From NCBI GenBank assembly GCA_012103455.1, contig WLWT01000002.1, positions 186,001 through 250,000 of the forward strand: DNA of 64,000 nucleotides. Reading direction: 5' to 3'. Positions 9,485 through 17,617 of the stretch are shown piece after piece. The position numbers were made by a program, and so were the translations under genes. Below the pieces are notes generated by a model, which made no database searches, had not been told where the DNA came from, and was given only the letters and a program-made list of their open reading frames with translations. How positions within the stretch are numbered: position 1 is the first letter of the stretch; each line of letters begins with the position of its first letter. Source of the stretch: Gammaproteobacteria bacterium. GTDB taxonomy: Bacteria > Pseudomonadota > Gammaproteobacteria > HK1.

Positions 9485-9835
9485 TTACCTCGGCAAGTCT
9501 ATTGCGTGACCTGTTCCCGCATGCCCACCCGTATCGGCACAACATTCGCTCAATAAAAAAGCGGCCAGTGTCTCAATCCGGCTAAAAGCCGCCTGGTTGA
9601 TGATGCTACGGCCACGTTTTTGCTGCTCTATGAGTCCGCCGGCCGCCAAAAACTTGAGGTGATGCGACAGGGTAGAAGCCGGTAAGCCGACCCGCGCTTG
9701 TATGTCACCTACGGTAAGGCCCTGCGGCCCGGCACGGACTAGCGCCAACAGGACTTCCAGCCGTGGCTCGGAGCCTATGGCTGCGAATCCTTGGGCGGCT
9801 TGTTCTAGTTCGAGCATTGGATCAGTCCGGGCCAT
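9485..9835 (-). CDS. ArsR-family transcriptional regulator
   Basis: 116 residues with a winged helix-turn-helix. 'GLTVGDIQARVGLPASTLSHHLKFLAAGGLI' is the recognition region, followed by the wing 'QKRGRSII'. A vicinal Cys pair in 'SECCAD' near the C-terminus is a plausible thiol or metalloid sensor, as in several ArsR repressors. The gene is first in the operon with the permease, ATPase and VWA genes, and a palindrome lies 43 bp upstream of its start. Autorepression with release by a thiol-reactive ligand is the likely mode, by family analogy. Confidence 0.88.
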   Translation of the reverse strand: MARTDPMLELEQAAQGFAAIGSEPRLEVLLALVRAGPQGLTVGDIQARVGLPASTLSHHLKFLAAGGLIEQQKRGRSIINQAAFSRIETLAAFLLSECCADTGGHAGTGHAIDLPR

Positions 9836-9877
9836 AGCGAGTGTGAGTAGTGGTAGGGGTTACAGTGCCACAGAACG

Positions 9878-9903
9878 ATATAACTAGAATTATCGAATTA
9901 TAT
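9878..9903. promoter_or_regulatory. Candidate ArsR-family operator (26-bp imperfect palindrome)
   Basis: The outer arms ATATAA and TTATAT are perfect inverted copies, and inner positions (T.GA....TC.A) also match, for 18 of 26 symmetric positions. It is AT-rich in an otherwise GC-rich neighbourhood and sits between the divergent regulator gene and the next rightward gene. This is the expected place for the repressor's binding site. Confidence 0.5.
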
Positions 9904-10009
9904 GGGTTTGTCAACCACCAGCAGGGCATAGATGGCCCCGTACTTGGCCTGGGCGCACCCGATGCTAGACTGCCCGCTCTCCAACAAGCCCCGCACCTTA
10001 TTGCCGCCT

Positions 10010-11252
10010 ATGCATCAGCACGCTCCCGCTAGCGCCGCGCTGGCCGATATCCACCATGCTTATCTGCTGGGTTTGCAACTCATGGTCTCCACCCGTAAAG
10101 GCCCGGAAGTAATCGGCTCTTGGATAACCCGGCTGTTCCGGCGCCAACACGAAGAGAAGTTTCTCGCCAGTTTCTACAAGTTGGGTTTACGCGGTTTGCC
10201 CGATGCCGTGGCGTGCGCCAAGTACCACGTGATGTCCAATAGCATGGGTGGCGTGGCCGTTGAGTACATGTACGAGTCGGACCGCAAAGCTTGGGTCCGC
10301 TTCAGGTATCCCCGCTGGATGTTCGATGGACCGGCCATCTGCGGGATCCCGGTGGCGGCCAGCCGGGGCTTCCTGCGCGGTTGGTATGCGCAAAATGGCG
10401 TCTCTCTCAACAACCCTCGTCTCGGTTTTGTCTGTGTCTCCGAGGACATGACCGGAGAGTTTGGATTGTGTGGCTACTTCGAAGAATTCGATCGGCCGTT
10501 GAGCGATGATGAGCGTTTGCAGTTTGCCCATGGCGAGTTACCACCGGTGTTCGATCCGGCGGCGCAGCCGGCACCGCCCGAGGAGGAATGGGATGCGGTG
10601 CGTCTGGCCAAAGCCAACCGCAACTATGCGGTGGAGTTCGTAAGGAACGGCATCCGTGAACTGATTGCAGTGATCGGCGAAGAGCAGACACGGGAGTTGG
10701 GCGGACTCGCCGCGCGATTGACGGGTTTACAGAATTATCCGCGGCTGTTACGCGCCCTGGGTAGCAGTGAGGGTGGCGTGCGAGAGGCTGGGCAGTTTCT
10801 TATGGTTTTGTTTCAAGGCATGGGCGATGAGGTAAGCAAGGAACGGCATCCGTGAACTGATTGCAGTGATCGGCGAAGAGCAGACACGGGAGTTGGGCGG
10901 ACTCGCCGCGCGATTGACGGGTTTACAGAATTATCCGCGGCTGTTACGCGCCCTGGGTAGCAGTGAGGGTGGCGTGCGAGAGGCTGGGCAGTTTCTTATG
11001 GTTTTGTTTCAAGGCATGGGCGATGAGGTAAGCATGGTTTGCGGGCCGGATGACGACTGCGCCACACTGACCCACCGCGGGTTCAGATTAGTACGCGGCA
11101 TTGATGAACCGGCGCGCGGCGTGTTGCTGCACTGCTGGGGTGAACTGTGGCGGGGTACCATGCGCTCGCAGCGCCGCCTCAAGGATCTCGCCTTCGAGGA
11201 TCAGGGCGATGAGCTGATTTGGACTATACAACCGATGAGGGCGGCGGGCTGA
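10010..11252 (+). pseudogene. Uncharacterised protein gene frameshifted by a 196-bp tandem duplication
   Basis: The 5' part reads from MHQHAPASAALAD and continues open to 10855, where a stop is met inside the duplicated copy. The 3' part reads in another frame to 11252, ending in 'WTIQPMRAAG'. Removing one 196-bp repeat unit restores a single frame of about 348 residues, which shows that the duplication, not substitution, broke the gene. I do not recognise the family. Visible segments include 'RFRYPRWMFDG', 'FVCVSEDMTGEFGLCGYFEEFD' and a helical C-terminal part with Trp/Cys residues. An SDR dehydrogenase follows about 95 bp downstream. The shortened product ending 'EVSKERHP' could still be made. 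Confidence 0.8.
10642..11034 (+). repeat. Perfect 196-bp tandem duplication (two units)
   Basis: Bases 10642-10838 recur identically at 10838-11034, sharing one junction base. I saw no mismatch between the units, so the event is recent. A length of 196 is not a multiple of three and shifts the frame of the host gene. It looks like replication slippage or an illegitimate recombination product with minimal microhomology. An assembly artefact cannot be excluded. Confidence 0.92.
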
Positions 11253-11347
11253 AAGCCCCGGCTGAGGCTGTTCGATCCGGGCTATGCTGTTCGCTTGAAG
11301 CTTTTGTAAAAACCTGAATTCGTAAAATACAAAGAGGGTTTGTATCC

Positions 11348-12127
11348 ATGCCACGCATGAATCTCAGTGGGGCCAGCGCCATTGTTACTGGTGGGGCGTC
11401 CGGTATAGGCGAAGCGAGCGCCAGGCAGTTGGCCGGCGCGGGCGCGCGCGTGGTGATCGCCGATCTGCAAGAGCAACGGGGTGCGGCGGTGGCAGGTGAA
11501 CTGGGCGGTGCATTCGTCAAATGCGACGTATCCAGTGCCGATGACGGTGCCGCCGCGGTGGCGGCTGCCGGTGAACTCGGGCCGTTGCGGGTGTTGGTGA
11601 ATTCAGCAGGCTTAGGCCGTGCCGCTAGAACCATCGATCGGAACAACCGGCCGATGGATCTCGGCGTTTTTGAATTCGTCATCAAAGTTAATCTGCTCGG
11701 CTCTTTTAATATGCTGCGCCTGGCCGCCGCCGCCATGGCCGGGACCGAGCCGGTGGATGATGACGGCGGGCGTGGTGTGATCATCAATATGGCGTCGGTG
11801 GCTGCCTTCGATGGTCAGATCGGGCAAGCCGCGTATGCCGCTTCCAAAGGCGGCATTGTCGGTATGACTTTGCCTATTGCCCGCGATCTCTGCGCCTGTG
11901 GTATCCGGGTCAACACCATTGCCCCCGGTTTGATCGATACCCCTATTTACGGTCAAGGCGAAGAGGCCGAGGCTGTTAAAGCGAAGCTGGGGCGCTCGGT
12001 CTTGTTTCCCAAACGTTTAGGCGCCGCAGAAGAATTGGCTTATATGGTGTTGGATCTGATTACCAATCCGTATATGAATGGTGAGGTGGTGCGGGTAGAC
12101 GCTGGCGTTCGGCTGCCCCCACGGTAA
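11348..12127 (+). CDS. SDR-family dehydrogenase, 3-hydroxyacyl-CoA dehydrogenase type-2-like
   Basis: 259 residues of the classical short-chain dehydrogenase fold. The cofactor loop is 'TGGASGIGEA' (residues about 13-22), followed by 'VNSAGLG' and the catalytic Ser in 'INMASVAAFDGQ'. The Tyr/Lys pair lies in 'AYAASKGG'. 'IAPGLIDTPI' and the 'NGEVVRVDAGVRL' C-terminus resemble the HSD17B10/type-2 3-hydroxyacyl-CoA dehydrogenase clade of beta-oxidation. The exact substrate is inferred from similarity of pattern only. It is preceded by the frameshifted gene on the same strand and followed by the betaine-type transporter. Confidence 0.88.
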   Translation: MPRMNLSGASAIVTGGASGIGEASARQLAGAGARVVIADLQEQRGAAVAGELGGAFVKCDVSSADDGAAAVAAAGELGPLRVLVNSAGLGRAARTIDRNNRPMDLGVFEFVIKVNLLGSFNMLRLAAAAMAGTEPVDDDGGRGVIINMASVAAFDGQIGQAAYAASKGGIVGMTLPIARDLCACGIRVNTIAPGLIDTPIYGQGEEAEAVKAKLGRSVLFPKRLGAAEELAYMVLDLITNPYMNGEVVRVDAGVRLPPR

Positions 12128-12224
12128 CAGAGCTGCCCGAGCAACGCAGTCTTGAGGGCAACTTACTTAAGGGCAACTTACGGCAATGGCTAATGATGAC
12201 GATAGGTATGGGAGGTAGGAGCAC

Positions 12225-13238
12225 ATGTTTGGAAATCTATTGATGCGCTGGCGGTTGATCCGGTGGCGGATGTTACTGGCCCAGTTGTTGCCAGTCCTGG
12301 CGCTGGGCGCCATGATCACCGCTCGAGCAGCGCCGGTGGGCGACAAGGACGATGCTATTAAGCTCGCTATCAATGAATGGACCGGACAGCACGTCTCCAC
12401 GCATGTGATCGGTGGCGTATTGGAGCGGGCTGGCTACAAAGTGGAGTACGTCACCGCCGGCTACATGAATATGTACGGCGCCATGGGCGAGGGCGAGTTG
12501 CATGCGGCCCTGGAGGTATGGGCCTCGAATGTGTCCGAGCAGTTCGCCAAGGAGGCAGCCGCGGGCCGCGTGGTGGACGCGGGTGATTTGGGTTTGGATG
12601 CCAAGGAAGGGTTCGCATATCCGGTGCATGTAGCGGACATTTGCCCCGGATTGCCGAAGTGGCAGGCGTTGCGGGCATGCGCAAGTAAGTTCGCCACGGC
12701 GGAGACCTTGCCCATGGGACGCTTGGTCGATTATCCGGCCGATTGGGGCACACCTGGCGCAGATCGGGCGGGGGCGCTCGAATTGCCCTACAAAGCGGTG
12801 CCTGCCGGAAGCGAAGGGGCTTTGATCGCGGAAATCCGCGCCGCCACGGAACGCAAGAGCCCGCTGCTCATCGTCTTCTGGCGCCCGCACTGGGCTATGT
12901 CCAAATACGACATGAAGTTCGTTGAATTGCCGCCCGGCGAGCCGGCGTGTTACGACAACGCTGCGTGGGGCACCAACCCCGATGCCACCTCCGATTGCGA
13001 TTTCCTGCCAACCCGGGTGTTCAAAGCAGCGTGGTCGGGATTTGCCAAGAAGTGGCCGGCTGCGTTCGAGATCATGCACAAGATGCAGTTGAGCGCCGAG
13101 CAGCAGCAGCCGCTGATGGGGGCTATAGACGTGGATGGGCGAAAAGTCGAAGAGGTCGCGGCCGAATGGGTGGCGGCGAATGAAGCGTCCTGGCGGCCTA
13201 TCGTCGATGCTGCGTTGGCCGATGCTGCGTTGAAATAG
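12225..13238 (+). CDS. Glycine betaine/proline-type ABC transporter substrate-binding protein
   Basis: 337 residues. An N-terminal basic stretch followed by the hydrophobic segment 'LLAQLLPVLALGAMI' and 'ARA-AP' is a signal peptide for periplasmic export. The mature part begins 'KLAINEWTGQHVSTHVIGGVLERAGY', the standard OpuAC/ProX start, and later has 'LIVFWRPHWAMSKYDMKFVELP', typical of quaternary-ammonium binders with Trp/Tyr cage residues. It opens an operon with the ATPase (15 bp later) and permease. The ligand could be glycine betaine, choline, carnitine or a related osmolyte such as DMSP. Confidence 0.9.
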   Translation: MFGNLLMRWRLIRWRMLLAQLLPVLALGAMITARAAPVGDKDDAIKLAINEWTGQHVSTHVIGGVLERAGYKVEYVTAGYMNMYGAMGEGELHAALEVWASNVSEQFAKEAAAGRVVDAGDLGLDAKEGFAYPVHVADICPGLPKWQALRACASKFATAETLPMGRLVDYPADWGTPGADRAGALELPYKAVPAGSEGALIAEIRAATERKSPLLIVFWRPHWAMSKYDMKFVELPPGEPACYDNAAWGTNPDATSDCDFLPTRVFKAAWSGFAKKWPAAFEIMHKMQLSAEQQQPLMGAIDVDGRKVEEVAAEWVAANEASWRPIVDAALADAALK

Positions 13239-13253
13239 ACCGGCCCTCGGACT

Positions 13254-14360
13254 ATGACTGATGATGCGGCGGATGGCGATGCCGCCATCGGCTGCCGTAA
13301 CTTGTGGATGGTCTTCGGCGCCCGGGCGGCGCGTCGCTATGGTGTGCATGCCGCGGCGCTTGCGGCGGCCAAGGACCGCGCAGCGGCGCTCGTTGAAGAC
13401 GGTTTGGTTGCCGCGGTACGCGATGTCAGCTTCGACGTCGCTCACGGGGAGCTGTTCGTCATCATGGGCTTGTCGGGTTCAGGCAAGTCAACGGTGGTGC
13501 GCTGCTTGTCACGCATTATCGAACCCAGCGCTGGTGAAGTGCTGATCGGTGGCTGGGACATACTGAGCGCCGATCATAAAACCCTCATCGAAATGCGCCG
13601 CCACACCATGGGTATGGTGTTTCAACATTTCGGTTTATTTCCCAATATGACGGTGTTGGATAACGTGGCGTTTCCCCTGCGGGTGCGGGGGGTTAACCCA
13701 CGCGAACGCCGTGAACGGGCCGCCGAGGTGATCTCGCAAGTCGGATTGGAGGGAAAGGAGAACAACTATCCACGGGAACTGTCCGGTGGACAACAGCAGC
13801 GTGTCGGCATTGCCCGTAGTCTGGCGGTGAATCCGCGGATCTGGTTCTTGGATGAACCGTTCTCGGCGCTAGACCCGCTGATCCGCCGGCAATTGCAAGA
13901 CGAATTCTTGCATCTGCAAGCCACTTTGCATAAGTCCATCGTGTTCATCACCCATGATTTCAGCGAGGCGCTGCGCATCGCCGATCGGATCGCGATCATG
14001 CGCGACGGCGAAATCGTTCAGGTAGGTACGCCCGCCGACATCGTTTTGCATCCCGCCGATGACTACGTGGCCAATTTCACCCGGGAGGTGCCCAAAGGAA
14101 GGCTTATGACGGTGGGCGATCTGATGAGCGCCGCGTCTACGCCGGCAGGTGCCGACGCTGGCGCAGGACCTATCCTACGGGCCGGGATGCCGGTAGAGGA
14201 GGCATTGGTGAGGTGGGTCCAGGGACTGTCTGTTCAGGGCTTCGAATCGTTGCCGGTCGCCGATGGTGACGGGCGCATCGTGGGTGAGTTGACACCGGAC
14301 TCATTGGCCCTGGCCGTGGGCCAAGGGTTCAGCCGAAATCAAAACACAAAAACAACCTAG
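13254..14360 (+). CDS. Glycine betaine/proline-type ABC transporter ATP-binding protein
   Basis: 368 residues. Walker A is 'GLSGSGKS', the signature 'ELSGGQQQR' and Walker B 'IWFLDEPFSALDP', with 'VFQHFGLFPNMTVLDN' as the Q-loop region. The C-terminal 100 residues resemble the regulatory CBS-like tail of ProV/OpuAA but are short. The protein energises uptake of compatible solutes at the inner membrane. It lies 15 bp after the binding-protein gene and 4 bp before the GTG start of the permease, so the three are one operon. That permease is now interrupted, so this ATPase may lack its partner. Confidence 0.92.
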   Translation: MTDDAADGDAAIGCRNLWMVFGARAARRYGVHAAALAAAKDRAAALVEDGLVAAVRDVSFDVAHGELFVIMGLSGSGKSTVVRCLSRIIEPSAGEVLIGGWDILSADHKTLIEMRRHTMGMVFQHFGLFPNMTVLDNVAFPLRVRGVNPRERRERAAEVISQVGLEGKENNYPRELSGGQQQRVGIARSLAVNPRIWFLDEPFSALDPLIRRQLQDEFLHLQATLHKSIVFITHDFSEALRIADRIAIMRDGEIVQVGTPADIVLHPADDYVANFTREVPKGRLMTVGDLMSAASTPAGADAGAGPILRAGMPVEEALVRWVQGLSVQGFESLPVADGDGRIVGELTPDSLALAVGQGFSRNQNTKTT

Positions 14361-16216
14361 TCCGGTGCCCGAGCGCTCGACATTGCGCGGGCGACGGCCA
14401 CTTTACGTGGTGTGGACGGTAGTGGCCGCCGTTGCCCTCATGGCCACTTTACTGCGCGGTCAATGGCCATGGTTGCAAACGCTGCCGGCGCAGTGGACTT
14501 GGCCCGTGCAAGAGGGGTTGACGGGCTTATCCGAAGGTGTAACCGCTGTTTTAAAACCTATCGCCCGTCTCTTCGCATCGCTGCTGGGTTATCCCATGGC
14601 ATGGATGTCCGCCCTGCTCACCGAGAGCCATTGGCTCGGCGTATACGGCGCCATCGTGGCGCTCGGATGTTGGCTTCGAGGCTGGCGCATGGCGCTCTAT
14701 GCCGCCACCGCTTTGGGATTTATCGTTGCGAGTGGGTATTGGTCCGAGAGTATGAATACCTTGTCACTGATCGTGGTATCAGTGCCGCTGGCTGTGATGC
14801 TTGGGTCTGCTATCGGCGTCGCCGCGTACCGCTATGCGCGCCTGCGGCCCCTGGTGGAGGGTTTGCTCGATTTCATGCAAACCATACCCACGTTTGCTTA
14901 TCTTATCCCGTTGCTGGTGTTGTTCGGCTTTGGTCCGGTAGTGGGTTTGGTCGCCTCCGCTATTTATGCCGCGCCGCCCATGGCCAGGAATACGCTGCTC
15001 GGATTACTGCTCGTTCATCCCGAGATCAAAGAAGCGGCGGCCATGTCCGGGGCGAATGCTTTACAGCGGCTATTTTGGGTTGAGCTACCAGCGGCCATGT
15101 CTCAGATCATGGTGGGGGTGAATCAAGCCATCATGGCCTCGCTCAGCATGGTGATCATCGCTGCCGTGATCGGGGGCTTTAACGATATCGGCTGGCAAGT
15201 GCTACTCACCATGCGCAAGGCACAATTCGGCGAAAGCTTGCTGGCAGGCAGTGTTATCGTCGTCTTTGCCATCCTCATGGACCGGATGTCTGCCGCTTTA
15301 ACGGCGCACAACACCTTGGCGCAAAAGTCCGCCCAATACTTCGCCATCGCGATCGCCGGTTGCGCGCTCGCCATGGTCGCGCTGAGCGGGGCTAGCATAA
15401 GCGATATCACACAATTCACCTGGCTGCGTCATATGGCTGGAGAGCTGAGTTCCGGGCTGGATGAATTCGTTGTTACTTATAGCGCGGCGCTGCAAGCGTT
15501 CAAAAACGCTGTTCTTTTCTACATCCTGTTGCCCTTGAAGATAGGCCTGGATGACGCTGTGCTCGACTTCACTTGGGGATTCGTCTGGAACGATACACTC
15601 AATACTGGCTATATCGTTTGTTGTTTCATTGTGGCAGTAGTTCTGTTTGTTCTCGCGCGCCCCGCTCTTGCTGTCACCGCCGGTTTCTTGGCGTACGTGG
15701 TATTGGTTGGAGTTACCCAGTTGCCGTGGCCAGTGGTCATCGCCGTGGCCACCGGGATCGGCTGGTTAGCAGGAGGTTTTCGCACGTCGATATTTGCCGC
15801 TGCTGCCTTCTTTTGGATCTTGTTCGCCGGGTTATGGGACAAAGCGATGTTGTCTTTGTATCTGTGTGCCACGGCGGCACTGGTCAGTGCAATGGCCGGC
15901 ATTAGCTTGGGTATTGTTGGCGCCGTCTCGGATAACGCTTGGCGCGTTTTGCGGCCCATCTGTGACACCCTGCAAACGATACCGCTCTTTGTTTTGCTGA
16001 TCCCGGTACTTATGCTGTTTCAGATCGGGGAGTTTTCCGCGTTTCTTGCCATTGTGGCTTACGCCATCGTGCCATCGATCCGTTATACCCGTCACGGCAT
16101 CGTAGATACGCCGCCAGTACTGGTGGAGGCGGCGCAGGCGAATGGCTGTACGCCGGCCCAGATGCTGTTTTATGTGCGTCTTCCTTACGCGGTTCCGAGC
16201 ATTTTGTTGGGACTTA

Positions 16217-17324
16217 CTACTTCGGCAAAAAATTACCCGACACAAATTAATAAAATGTGTTATAGTGATGCTATGAAAAAGACAGACGGTCGCTCACTGC
16301 CCCATTCCGCGCGAGAAGCCATCCGCAGGCACGCGGTTGCGCAAGTATTATCGGGTGAAAGCCCTGAAAAAGTAATTAAAGCCCTCGGATTTCATCGTTC
16401 TTGCATTGACGATTGGTTATCCAGATATGAGCAAGGTGGTGAACAGGCGCTGTCCACCGGCAAGATCACGGGTCGCCCAAGAAAGTGTCCCGATGAATAT
16501 GCGGATCGCTTACGTGAACTAGTTAAAACGAATCCGTTGCAATTGGATTTTCACGATGCCTTGTGGACACGCTCGATGATTCAGATATTACTGAAAGATA
16601 AATTTGGCATCGAGGTCAGCGAGCGCTCGGTGGGCAATATCCTGTCTCGTTGGGGGATGAGTGCGCAGCGCCCTCGGTTTAAGGCATACGAGCAAAACCC
16701 TGCTCAGGTTAAGGTATGGTTAAGAGAAACTTGGCCTGAAGTACAACGAGAAGCGAAAAGGCGCCGAGCGCGGGTCTATTTTGGCGACGAATCGACGATC
16801 CGGTCGGATTATCATCGTGGTACCACTTGGGGGGTACGGGGTGATACGCCAGTTGTAGCGAAAACGGGTCGGCGCTTTAGCGTGAATAGGCTGTCAGCCG
16901 TTTCGCCGAAAGGTCACCTGCGTTTCATGGTAACTGAATCACGGGTAACCGCAGACGTTTTTATCGACTTTCTAAGGCGTTTGTTGCACAACGCCAAGCG
17001 ATCGGTCTATTGGGTTGTTGATGGCCATCCCATTCATCGAGCCAAGAAAGTGCAAGAATTTGTCCGCAATAGCCAAGGTAAGCTCACGTTAGTATTGTTA
17101 CCGCCGTATTCACCGGAACTCAATCCTGATGAGCTAGTATGGCATCATGTAAAAAGCCAACGAATTGGGCGGACAGTGGTGGCTACAAAGGAGCAACTGA
17201 TGGCCTTGGCTCGTTCGGTGTTGCACTCACTGCAACAGAATACGCAAATAATTAAACGGTTTTTCTATGAAAAGCATGTCAGATATATTCTGAATTAATG
17301 TCGGGTAATTTTTTTCCGAATTAG
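16217..17324 (+). mobile_element. Complete IS630-family insertion sequence (1108 bp)
   Basis: The ends are 26-bp inverted repeats with two mismatches (outer bases CTAcTTCGGc / CTAaTTCGGa, inner AAAAATTACCCGACA). The element is flanked by a TA dinucleotide on both sides (16215-16216 and 17325-17326), the expected TA target duplication of this Tc1/mariner-related family. One intact transposase gene fills it. The intact ORF and near-perfect ends suggest that it is recent and possibly active. Confidence 0.93.
16273..17298 (+). CDS. IS630-family transposase
   Basis: 341 residues from the ATG at 16273 (MKKTDGRSLPHSAREAI). The N-terminal half has two helix-turn-helix segments ('EKVIKALGFHRSCIDDWLSRY' and 'GIEVSERSVGNILSRWGM'). 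The C-terminal half is the DDE nuclease: first Asp in 'YFGDESTIRSD', second in 'VYWVVDGHPIH', and the acidic third residue in 'LPPYSPELNPDELVWHHVK'. The spacing and the 'PYSPELNP.E' block are diagnostic. An upstream in-frame path from the permease also exists, but it is a product of the insertion. Confidence 0.93.
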   Translation: MKKTDGRSLPHSAREAIRRHAVAQVLSGESPEKVIKALGFHRSCIDDWLSRYEQGGEQALSTGKITGRPRKCPDEYADRLRELVKTNPLQLDFHDALWTRSMIQILLKDKFGIEVSERSVGNILSRWGMSAQRPRFKAYEQNPAQVKVWLRETWPEVQREAKRRRARVYFGDESTIRSDYHRGTTWGVRGDTPVVAKTGRRFSVNRLSAVSPKGHLRFMVTESRVTADVFIDFLRRLLHNAKRSVYWVVDGHPIHRAKKVQEFVRNSQGKLTLVLLPPYSPELNPDELVWHHVKSQRIGRTVVATKEQLMALARSVLHSLQQNTQIIKRFFYEKHVRYILN

Positions 17325-17571
17325 TAACCAAACTATTTTGTACGCCTTCGCCATGTTGGTCATCGCCGCACTGATCGGCACCACCGATCTGGGTCAATCC
17401 ATTTACGTGGCATTAGGCCGGGCCGATATGGGGCTGGGCCTGAGCGCCGGCATCGCCATGGCTTTGTTGGCCATGGTGGCGGATCGCACGGTGCAAGGCT
17501 TCGCGTCCGCGCGCAAACGGGCGATGGGGTTGACATGACCTTTGGCCATTACACGCCGCGGATGAACGCGT

Positions 17572-17617
17572 CATTGGCAAGGGCGTCATCGGCAAGGGCA
17601 TCATCGGCAAGGGCCTA
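17572..17617 (+). repeat. Short tandem repeat, three 15-bp units
   Basis: The unit 'GGCAAGGGC(G/A)TCATC' occurs about three times between the interrupted permease and the convergent sulfatase, with one or two changed bases. No function is evident. Confidence 0.6.

Larger units (their letters stand above)
14365..17538 (+). pseudogene. Double-permease gene of the betaine transporter, interrupted by IS630-family insertion
   Basis: Permease coding runs from a GTG at 14365 to 16216 and resumes in frame at about 17327, with 'NQTILYAFAMLVIAALIGTT', ending at 17538. Deleting the element plus one TA joins '...SILLGL' to 'NQTIL', a normal ProW-like sequence. The intact protein would be a fusion of two ProW-like halves. 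The first BPD domain is around residues 130-320 ('DFMQTIPTFAYLIPLLVLFGFG'), the second from about residue 500 ('DTLQTIPLFVLLIPVLMLFQIG'). With the insertion, translation runs from the second domain straight into the transposase frame, giving a 977-residue chimera that cannot complete the second channel. Uptake is probably lost or impaired. Confidence 0.9.

Noticed and set aside
12273..13445. 390-codon leftward open frame opposite the betaine-binding protein
   Set aside because: Antisense to a clear gene with signal peptide and conserved motifs; translation shows no domain.
14365..17298. A 977-residue permease-transposase fusion as a real protein family
   Set aside because: The junction coincides with the IS630 end and the TA duplication; it is an insertion artefact, not an evolved fusion.
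17572..17617. Short tandem repeat as a CRISPR array
   Set aside because: Three adjacent 15-bp units without spacers are not a CRISPR array; none was seen in the window.
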